This document shows, in pieces, positions 1 through 4,807 of a stretch of 5,797 bases of DNA. The notes below the pieces were generated by a model that saw only the letters and a program-made list of their open reading frames with translations, ran no database searches and was not told the origin of the DNA. The number at the start of each line of letters is the position of its first letter. Position 1 is the first letter of the stretch. Origin of the DNA: Acidobacteriaceae bacterium (GTDB taxonomy: Bacteria > Acidobacteriota > Terriglobia > Terriglobales > Acidobacteriaceae); assembly GCA_027307295.1 (NCBI GenBank), contig DAHUXF010000202.1, positions 1-5,797 of the forward strand. Direction: 5' to 3'. Made by a program: the position numbers and the translations under genes.

Positions 1-80
1 TGCACGCCCAGGTAAGCGTGTATGCCGGTCAGAATCAGACTGGCGATAAAGGGAAGAATCAGGAACTGGAGAATTTCCAT
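1..80 (-). CDS. Metal ABC transporter permease, ABC-3 (ZnuB/MntB-like) family, N-terminal fragment
   Basis: Only the first 26 codons are present; the gene runs off the left edge of the window. The visible protein starts MEILQFLILPF and continues with a hydrophobic first membrane segment ending in GIHAYLGV (residues 19-26). From memory, this resembles the start of ABC-3 family inner-membrane permeases that import zinc or manganese. The ATG at 78-80 is preceded by AAGGA (86-90) at 5 nt spacing, and that ribosome site overlaps the TAA stop of the upstream binding-protein gene. The two genes are therefore probably translationally coupled and co-transcribed. Position directly after a ZnuA-like gene is the strongest support for the function. 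No ATPase gene lies between them, so the ATPase must be beyond the edge or elsewhere. Metal specificity cannot be read from this fragment. Confidence 0.8.
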   Translation of the reverse strand, partial: MEILQFLILPFIASLILTGIHAYLGV

Positions 81-85
81 CGTTT

Positions 86-90
86 TCCTT
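86..90 (-). promoter_or_regulatory. Ribosome binding site of the permease, overlapping the upstream stop codon
   Basis: On the minus strand the bases read TAAGGAAAACGATG. AAGGA lies 5 nt before the permease ATG and shares bases with the TAA that ends the binding-protein gene. This arrangement favours translational coupling of the two subunits. Confidence 0.6.
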
Positions 91-1027
91 ATTTGGTGTC
101 TTCAAATGCTTTTGTAAGAATGCCAATATCGTAATCGAAGAGCTTGAAATAGTCGGTAATTTCCGGCTTGCCGCCCACAGAAGGCATCATCACCACAACT
201 TTTCCATTGGTCATGCTGGCAATGGAATTGGGCGTTTTCAAATCAAAATACGGCTCAATCAATTCCAGCTTTACCCCTTCCCGCTTCATCTGGTTGACCA
301 GTTCAAGGGTGTGGGAAGGCGTAGGCGGAATGCCGGGCCGGGGCTCAATATAACCGATCACGTCCAGGTTGAAATGCTTGGCAAAGTTTGGCCAGGACCG
401 GTGATAGGTAACAACTTTGCGTCCGCGATAAGGAGCCATTTGCGCGATCCATTTTTTGTCGGCTTCCGCCAGACGCTTCTCAAAATCCTGTTCACGCTGC
501 TCAAAGTAGGCCTGGTCTGGCGGGTCCATGGCGCTGAGTTTGTTGGCGATGCCTTTGGCGATCCGCCGCCCATTGTCTGGGTCCAGCCAATAGTGCGGGT
601 TCCCCATGGGATGTACGTCGCCTTCGGCGCGGGTCACGCTGCCCTGAGGAATTTCCAGGATTTGAGAGAACTGTGAGGCATCAAGATAGCCTTGCCCACC
701 CGGCTGGATCTTGCCGTTGCCGCTCTGCGTGATCAGTGGCGGGAGCCAGCCAATCTCCAGTTCCAGTCCCACCAGAACCAGAAGGTCGGCGTTGCGCAGC
801 TTTAAAAGGAAGCTGGGCTTAGGCTCAACGAAGTGCGGGTCCTGGTAGCCTTTGGCCAGAGCTTCAACGTCAACTTTATCCCCGCCAACTTCCTGCGTCA
901 GGGACGCCAGGTCCGTCAAGGTGGTAATGACTTTCAGTTTCTTGGCTTCCGCCATTGAAGGAAGAAGCAACGTGGCGCAAAGTGTCGTGCTAAGAATGAT
1001 CCCGGATAATCTGGTGCGAAATTTCAT
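89..1027 (-). CDS. znuA: Zinc/manganese ABC transporter substrate-binding protein (ZnuA/TroA-like, cluster A-I)
   Basis: This 312-residue periplasmic protein is predicted to bind Zn(II) or Mn(II) and deliver it to the permease encoded just downstream. Residues 1-28 form a signal peptide (MKFRTR, hydrophobic core, cleavage expected after SMAEA). The expected family ligands are visible: His65 in DPHFVEPKPS, His145 in GNPHYWLDP, His209 in TYHRSWPNF, and a C-terminal acidic residue, probably Asp292 in ITDYFKLF. The long helix linking the two lobes falls at about 170-198. There is no long His/Asp-rich loop of the kind in E. coli ZnuA; only EGDVHPMGNPH (135-145) is His-containing. The ATG at 1027 was chosen because GGGAGAG (1034-1040) sits 6 nt before it and the signal peptide begins there. 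The frame is open upstream to 1066, but those 13 residues would spoil the signal peptide. Family assignment is firm. The znuA symbol assumes zinc, and manganese is possible. Confidence 0.92.
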   Translation of the reverse strand: MKFRTRLSGIILSTTLCATLLLPSMAEAKKLKVITTLTDLASLTQEVGGDKVDVEALAKGYQDPHFVEPKPSFLLKLRNADLLVLVGLELEIGWLPPLITQSGNGKIQPGGQGYLDASQFSQILEIPQGSVTRAEGDVHPMGNPHYWLDPDNGRRIAKGIANKLSAMDPPDQAYFEQREQDFEKRLAEADKKWIAQMAPYRGRKVVTYHRSWPNFAKHFNLDVIGYIEPRPGIPPTPSHTLELVNQMKREGVKLELIEPYFDLKTPNSIASMTNGKVVVMMPSVGGKPEITDYFKLFDYDIGILTKAFEDTK

Positions 1028-1033
1028 CAAAAT

Positions 1034-1040
1034 CTCTCCC
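1034..1040 (-). promoter_or_regulatory. Ribosome binding site that fixes the binding-protein start
   Basis: GGGAGAG on the minus strand lies 6 nt upstream of the ATG at 1025-1027. It supports that start over the in-frame upstream ATG at 1066, which would sit close to the stop of the preceding gene at 1097. Confidence 0.6.
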
Positions 1041-1096
1041 AAAATGCTCTCTGGTTGCTGTTCCAAGGCTGAAGGCGTAAATCCGTAAAACCTCAG

Positions 1097-2449
1097 CTAG
1101 AAAGGATGTGCGCCGTGTGCGCCGAGAGCAAACTGTAATTGTATAAACGCTTCATGAGCGTCAAAGTTCTGGGCATAGCGGGTGAACCTGTATTGGCCGC
1201 GGAGCTGTGCGAATTCACTGGGCCAGTACGTCAGCACCACAGACCCGCCTTTGTCAGTAAGTGACGCATTAAAGGGCCGGTCAGAGCGGTCCACACGTCC
1301 GCCCAAGAACCAGCGGCGCGCAAATTGATAATCTCCTGAAGCATAGAAGCCAAAAGCGCGCTGAAAGCCGCCCCGCACAAATGTGGGACAGGTGATAGTA
1401 AGGCAAGCTGCCAGGCTCGGCTGGTTTTGCTGCCGCCAGATAAATTCGCTCCGGGCCACAAAGGAGCGGTAGATGGCCCGCTGCAACGGCTTCCAGCGGA
1501 AGGTGGCGTCGGCCCCGTAAAGGTGTGTGACAAAATCGCTGCCGAACAGATTGTGCCCGCGCGAATAGGAGCCGCCAAGGTCCATGTTGGTGCTCTCAGA
1601 AAGGTCGCGATAGGCGCGCAGATGGCCGACTACGCTCACATCGTTTTTGTGCGATGAAGTGAATACATCGGGGGAATCACCCCGGAAGGTCTGGCCAGTG
1701 GCTTCCAGGAACCAGTTTTTGGGCGCGGGTAGAATACGCTGCACGGAGAATCCGGCGTCACTGATGCCGTCTTCACCGCCCACAAGATTTTGTGTCACCA
1801 GCGGACGGTCCACCCAGGGCAGCACGTGATTATGCAGCGTGTTGACTTTGCCAAAGGCCGCGCGCATCTTGCCGCCACGCACTACAAAGCTGGCTGGCAG
1901 AGCGGTGAAGGTGATAAAGCCTTCTTCCAGGTTCACGCCCGTCTCACCGAAGGAGATAAAGAAATCTCCGCGGGCGTAGGGATCAATGATGGCCTGCAGG
2001 CCGATTTCAGATTCGTGCATCTGAAATGCCGGAGTCGGATTGATGGGGTTGCGTCCGGCTCCTGCAATAAAGTCACCGATCACGCTGACGTCAGGGTTCA
2101 GGACTTTTGAGGCTGCGCTGCCAGCGCCTCCCAGCCGTACAGTTTCTGCTTGTGAAGTGGCGCCCGCCGCGCCCTGCTCCGCGCTTACCTGCGGCTGGGC
2201 AGGAACAGAAGCTGGGGCTGCCGTTGCATTCGTGCCCTGGCCGGGCTGTGCTCCCTGCGCCTTAAGCTGGCGAATCTCGCCTTCCAGCATTACAACGCGG
2301 TCTTCCAGATCACGGAGCCGCTGTTCCATGGCAGCTTTATCGTCCGTGGCCGATTGTGCGGGCGCATTAGCCTGCGACGGTTGGGCCAGAGAGACCAAAC
2401 TTGCGGTCAATATGACAAAAATCAAGCAATGAATGCGTTTCAAATTCAT
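1097..2449 (-). CDS. Outer-membrane beta-barrel protein with N-terminal coiled coil, putative metal-uptake porin/receptor
   Basis: About 450 residues. A signal peptide covers roughly residues 1-29 (MNLKRIH, hydrophobic core, cleavage near SQANA). A short coiled coil follows (about 36-64, heptads with MEQRLRDLEDRVVMLEGEI), then an Ala/Gln/Pro/Gly-rich linker (about 65-116), then a barrel domain from about NPDVSVIGDF (118) to the end. The barrel shows alternating strands, many aromatic girdle residues and a C-terminal Phe, which is the usual signal for BAM-dependent outer-membrane insertion. Features that may matter are RGGKMRAAFG (191-200), NTLHNHVLPW (203-212) and a Cys pair, C349/C354, in a likely loop. 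There is no TonB box or plug domain, so it looks more like a porin than a TonB-dependent receptor. I recall similar proteins being annotated as zinc-regulated outer-membrane receptors, but cannot check this. Position just upstream of the binding protein suggests metal entry through the outer membrane. The start is uncertain: see the separate ribosome-site entry. Confidence 0.75.
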   Translation of the reverse strand: MNLKRIHCLIFVILTASLVSLAQPSQANAPAQSATDDKAAMEQRLRDLEDRVVMLEGEIRQLKAQGAQPGQGTNATAAPASVPAQPQVSAEQGAAGATSQAETVRLGGAGSAASKVLNPDVSVIGDFIAGAGRNPINPTPAFQMHESEIGLQAIIDPYARGDFFISFGETGVNLEEGFITFTALPASFVVRGGKMRAAFGKVNTLHNHVLPWVDRPLVTQNLVGGEDGISDAGFSVQRILPAPKNWFLEATGQTFRGDSPDVFTSSHKNDVSVVGHLRAYRDLSESTNMDLGGSYSRGHNLFGSDFVTHLYGADATFRWKPLQRAIYRSFVARSEFIWRQQNQPSLAACLTITCPTFVRGGFQRAFGFYASGDYQFARRWFLGGRVDRSDRPFNASLTDKGGSVVLTYWPSEFAQLRGQYRFTRYAQNFDAHEAFIQLQFALGAHGAHPF

Positions 2450-2455
2450 CCTCCT
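2450..2455 (-). promoter_or_regulatory. Ribosome binding site AGGAGG with unusual spacing to candidate starts
   Basis: The minus strand reads GTGTTGAGGAGGATGAATTTG. The perfect AGGAGG directly abuts the ATG at 2447-2449 (no spacer), which is normally too close. An in-frame TTG at 2441-2443 lies 6 nt away, an ideal distance, and would give a protein starting MKRIHCLIF, two residues shorter. A GTG at 2459-2461 is also in frame but has no clear ribosome site of its own. All three choices keep the signal peptide. Confidence 0.45.
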
Positions 2456-2603
2456 CAACACGTAAGCCGTAGGCTCGGGTTCCTATCCGTGGGAATAGAG
2501 CTCACCCAGGAAAATCGAGTACGGCAGCCAACAGGATTGGGACATCAAGAGCATGGGGCCAGGGAATCTGCCGAAAAAACCTTGCTCTGACGCCAGTACG
2601 CGG
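2456..2603. other. Spacer between the small protein gene and the barrel gene, no gene seen
   Basis: About 150 bases with no convincing coding region. It contains a 6-base inverted repeat, CGGCAG (2522-2527) and CTGCCG (2568-2573), separated by 40 bases, and a run of six A (T on the minus strand) next to it. The T run lies on the wrong side of the repeat for a minus-strand terminator, so the repeat is at most a weak leader structure for the barrel gene. No good sigma-70-like promoter was recognised here, so read-through from the small gene is the simplest model. Confidence 0.35.
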
Positions 2604-2876
2604 CTATGCGATGGAGGGCGGAGGACGGATAAACAGACGAAGTTCAGAGACAGCGCTTTTCCCCTCAGGCTCATAAGGAAGAGCAACAGCTTCCACAGAG
2701 TGGAAGGCGGGAAGCGCATAAACGACTACAGATGGCGTTGTTGCGTGGGCTGAGAGGCAAATGGCACAGGGCGCAGAATGGGCTGTGAAGGAAGCATCTG
2801 AATGCGCATGGGTGGCTTCCACTCCCGTCATGAAAACGGCCAGCAACACGCAGATAATGGCGATCGTGCGCATCAT
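2604..2876 (-). CDS. Small exported His/Cys-rich protein of unknown function, possibly metal-binding
   Basis: About 90 residues. MMRTIAIICVLLAVFM forms a signal peptide or membrane anchor, with a plausible cleavage after VEA (residue 21). The mature start holds a dense cluster of possible metal ligands within 22 residues: H23, H25, D27, H33, C37, C40 (a CxxC) and H44. A moderately hydrophobic stretch (about 49-66) and a Pro-rich tail ending RPPPSIA follow. I do not recognise a named family with certainty; it is reminiscent of short DUF2946-like or similar His/Cys proteins near metal transport genes. It lies first in the leftward metal cluster, 155 bases before the barrel gene, so a periplasmic metal-handling role is an inference from ligands and context. 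The ATG at 2876 or 2873 is preferred for the signal peptide. An in-frame ATG at 2915 would add 13 residues, including a Cys and a His, and would place the palindrome at 2892-2908 inside the gene. Confidence 0.65.
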   Translation of the reverse strand: MMRTIAIICVLLAVFMTGVEATHAHSDASFTAHSAPCAICLSAHATTPSVVVYALPAFHSVEAVALPYEPEGKSAVSELRLFIRPPPSIA

Positions 2877-2891
2877 CCTGCCTGTCTCGTG

Positions 2892-2908
2892 TTGGCTGTT
2901 ACAGACAA
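2892..2908. promoter_or_regulatory. 17-bp imperfect palindrome, candidate operator
   Basis: TTGGCTGTTACAGACAA is an inverted repeat centred on base 2900, with 7 of 8 positions matching in each arm (mismatch at 2895/2905). It lies upstream of the preferred start of the small exported protein and downstream of the candidate minus-strand promoter, a position where a repressor could block transcription of the metal cluster. The central loop is too short for a stable RNA hairpin, which favours a DNA-binding site. It does not match the AT-rich Zur or Mur consensus that I know, and chance occurrence is possible. Confidence 0.3.
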
Positions 2909-2985
2909 TCTTCATGCTGCGTGTGGCCTCTAGTCCAAAAAACTGTTGGAGCGCAGATTAATTCCACAATACAGGTCGAGCCCAC

Positions 2986-2994
2986 ATTCTAGCA
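2986..2994 (-). promoter_or_regulatory. Candidate extended -10 promoter for the metal-uptake cluster
   Basis: The minus strand reads TGCTAGAAT: a TGn extension followed by TAGAAT, 5 of 6 matches to TATAAT. The -35 position at about 3009-3014 (ACCCGC) is poor, which an extended -10 can tolerate. Transcription would start near 2979, giving a leader of roughly 100 bases to the ATG at 2876. This is the best promoter-like match seen on this strand between the divergent genes. Confidence 0.4.
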
Positions 2995-3034
2995 GGGTTA
3001 CGCCCTTGGCGGGTGGCAGAAAAAACCAGGGAAA

Positions 3035-3063
3035 TTGCAAGCCCAGAGCTGCTGTGCTAGCGT
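3035..3063 (+). promoter_or_regulatory. Candidate sigma-70-like promoter for the uppS-cdsA-dxr operon
   Basis: TTGCAA (3035-3040, 4 of 6 matches to TTGACA) is followed by a 17-base spacer and TAGCGT (3058-3063, matching the key TA...T positions). A TGC precedes the -10 as an extended element. Transcription would begin near 3070, leaving a very short leader of about 15 bases before the TTG start at 3085, with room for just the ribosome site. Confidence 0.4.
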
Positions 3064-3074
3064 AAAACCAGACA

Positions 3075-3080
3075 GAGAGG
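3075..3080 (+). promoter_or_regulatory. Ribosome binding site supporting the TTG start of uppS
   Basis: GAGAGG ends 4 bases before TTG at 3085-3087. An in-frame TAG at 3058-3060 and the lack of any ATG or GTG between it and the conserved MDGNG block (ATG at 3178) leave the TTG as the only start that gives a normal N-terminus. Confidence 0.55.
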
Positions 3081-3084
3081 TATT

Positions 3085-3879
3085 TTGCGTACCATTCCGG
3101 CGGGGCTGGACCGCAAGGAAGCTGAACTCTATAGCCAGCTTGACCCCACCCAGTTCCCAAAACACGTCGCTATCATCATGGACGGCAATGGCCGGTGGGC
3201 CAAACGCCGCCACCTGCCACGTGTGGCCGGACATCGCAAAGGCGTGGATGCGCTACGCAAGGTAGTGGAGACAGCATCCAACATTGGCCTGCCTGCGCTT
3301 ACGCTCTATGCCTTCTCCGCAGAGAATTTTACCCGCCGCCCGCCCACGGAAATTCACTTCCTGATGAAGCTGCTGCACCGGTATCTCAAAAATGAGCTGC
3401 CGCTGATGCAGCGCAACAATATCCGGCTGCAATTCATTGGCCGCAGCAAGATGCTGCCGCAGGAAGTGCAGGAACGCATGGCCTGGGCCAAAGAACAGAC
3501 CGCGCACAACACCGGCACCATCATGACGCTGGCGCTGAACTATGGATCGCGGTCTGAGATTGTGGATGCCTTCAAGTCCATGGTCCACGCTGCGGCCGGC
3601 AACGGCGGCATGAACCATTTGCAGATCGACGAAGAGACTGTGAACCGGCACATGTACACCAGCCATCTGCCGGAGCTTGATCTGGTGATCCGCACCAGCG
3701 GCGAGATGCGCCTGAGCAACTTTCTTCTCTGGCAGGCGGCCTATGCCGAAATCTACGTCACCAAGACCTTGTGGCCGGACTTCAGCGGCATCCACCTGCT
3801 GGAAGCCATTCAGGATTTCCAGAAGCGCGAGCGCCGTTACGGCGGCCTGAACGAATCCAGCCCAGGCAGTTCCAATTAA
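3085..3879 (+). CDS. uppS: Undecaprenyl diphosphate synthase (cis-prenyltransferase, UppS/IspU)
   Basis: A 264-residue cytosolic enzyme that condenses isopentenyl diphosphate units in cis onto farnesyl diphosphate to make C55 undecaprenyl diphosphate, precursor of the carrier lipid for peptidoglycan and other envelope polymers. Family signatures run in order: HVAIIMDGNGRWAKRR (27-42) with the catalytic, Mg-coordinating Asp33; AGHRKG (48-53); LYAFSAENFTRRP; and the C-terminal block RTSGEMRLSNFLLWQ (203-217) followed by AYAEIYVT and WPDF, which binds the IPP phosphates. Length is normal for the family. The start is TTG with GAGAGG 4 nt upstream, and about 31 residues before the DGNG motif is usual. 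The last codons, rich in Ser/Pro/Asn, form a short tail. The gene is first in a tight plus-strand operon with cdsA 1 bp downstream, a very common bacterial order. No missing key residues were noticed. Confidence 0.97.
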   Translation: MRTIPAGLDRKEAELYSQLDPTQFPKHVAIIMDGNGRWAKRRHLPRVAGHRKGVDALRKVVETASNIGLPALTLYAFSAENFTRRPPTEIHFLMKLLHRYLKNELPLMQRNNIRLQFIGRSKMLPQEVQERMAWAKEQTAHNTGTIMTLALNYGSRSEIVDAFKSMVHAAAGNGGMNHLQIDEETVNRHMYTSHLPELDLVIRTSGEMRLSNFLLWQAAYAEIYVTKTLWPDFSGIHLLEAIQDFQKRERRYGGLNESSPGSSN

Positions 3880-3880
3880 C

Positions 3881-4807
3881 ATGAAGCGCGTCCTGACGGC
3901 CCTTGTGCTGATTCCGGTGGTGCTGCTGATTCTCTTTAAAGCGCCGAACTGGCTGTATAGCGGCTTTATTGGATTGGTCGCGGTCCTGGCGGCGCATGAG
4001 TATTTCGGCATCGCAATTCACTATCAGCAAAAACTGCACGTTTACATTATTGAAGTGGCGGTTGGTCTTTATTTCCTTGGCCAGTGTGTCCACAACATAA
4101 GCGCGTTCGGTGTGGATAATTTTGGCCCCCAATTTGCAAAATGGACTTATCTAATAACCAGTTACAACGTGCTTCCACTGGCATTGCTGGTGCTGGGAAT
4201 GTTTCTGTGGCAGATGCGCGATGTGTTGCCAGCAGCGGCAATTTCATATCTGGGCTTTATTTATACGGCCGTTACGCTGAGCATGGTATCGGAGGTGGGA
4301 CAGTTTAAGAATGGTCGCATCATGGTGTTCGTCTTTCTTGTAACCGTGTGGTCCGGTGACATCTTTGCTTACTACGTGGGCCGCTCCTTCGGGAAACATA
4401 AGCTCGCGGAAAACATCAGTCCCAAGAAAACGTGGGAAGGAACAATTGCGTCAACAGTTGGAGCGGTCCTGGTTTCTATTGTCCTGTTCCGGTATATACA
4501 TTCCATTGGAATTTTTCTGGTCCGTATCCATGCTCTTGCATCGCAGAGTATTCTTTTTGCCGATGTGCGATTGTATGCGCCAGGTTTGGGGTTAGCAGCC
4601 GCATTCGGCCTGTGTGTCAATATTGTTGCCCAACTGGGAGACCTTGTTGAATCAGCTTTAAAGCGGGGAGCAGGCGTTAAGGATTCTGGCGCCCTGCTGC
4701 CGGGACATGGCGGCATACTGGACCGGATCGACGCCCTCTTGCTGGCTGCTCCGGTATTATGGTTTTTCGCGGTTCCACTTTTCAGGGCCCTCATTCATAC
4801 ACCATGA
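3881..4807 (+). CDS. cdsA: Phosphatidate cytidylyltransferase (CDP-diacylglycerol synthase)
   Basis: A 308-residue integral inner-membrane enzyme that converts phosphatidic acid and CTP to CDP-diacylglycerol and diphosphate, the branch point for bacterial phospholipids. The diagnostic CdsA signature is complete at 258-284: S258, K261-R262, K267-D268, H276-G277-G278, D281-R282 and D284. The upstream conserved block SGDIFAYYVGRSFGK (158-172) with SPKKTWEGT (180-188) is also present. Several hydrophobic membrane segments are clear, for example about 4-20, 26-40, 55-70, 97-113, 116-135, 148-165, 189-204, 235-252 and 286-304. The protein is slightly longer than the common 260-285 residues, apparently through an expanded stretch at about 205-233. 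The ATG follows the uppS stop by one base (TAACATG) with no strong ribosome site, so translational coupling is likely. The TGA stop overlaps the ATG of dxr. Confidence 0.96.
   Translation: MKRVLTALVLIPVVLLILFKAPNWLYSGFIGLVAVLAAHEYFGIAIHYQQKLHVYIIEVAVGLYFLGQCVHNISAFGVDNFGPQFAKWTYLITSYNVLPLALLVLGMFLWQMRDVLPAAAISYLGFIYTAVTLSMVSEVGQFKNGRIMVFVFLVTVWSGDIFAYYVGRSFGKHKLAENISPKKTWEGTIASTVGAVLVSIVLFRYIHSIGIFLVRIHALASQSILFADVRLYAPGLGLAAAFGLCVNIVAQLGDLVESALKRGAGVKDSGALLPGHGGILDRIDALLLAAPVLWFFAVPLFRALIHTP

Noticed and set aside
311..676. A 121-codon plus-strand open frame inside the binding-protein gene
   Set aside because: Antisense to conserved ZnuA-family ligand motifs; no supporting signal.
2522..2579. 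Inverted repeat CGGCAG/CTGCCG next to a run of A, considered as an intrinsic terminator
   Set aside because: The arms are 40 bases apart, and the T run on the transcribed minus strand comes before the stem rather than after it.
2483..2719. A 78-codon minus-strand open frame overlapping the end of the small His/Cys protein
   Set aside because: It overlaps in another frame a gene with a convincing signal peptide and ligand cluster. Its own hydrophobic patches are scattered and there is no clear ribosome site.
3002..3015. CGCCC-TTGGC-GGGTG small hairpin followed by AGAAAAAA on the plus strand, considered as a terminator
   Set aside because: The stem is only 5 bp with a G-T pair, the tail is A not T on the plus strand, and no plus-strand gene lies upstream of it in the window.
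3253..4011. A 252-codon open frame on the minus strand across the uppS-cdsA junction
   Set aside because: It is antisense to two genes with complete catalytic motifs; its translation is rich in Gln, His, Arg and Ala with no recognisable domain, as expected for a shadow frame of GC-rich coding DNA.
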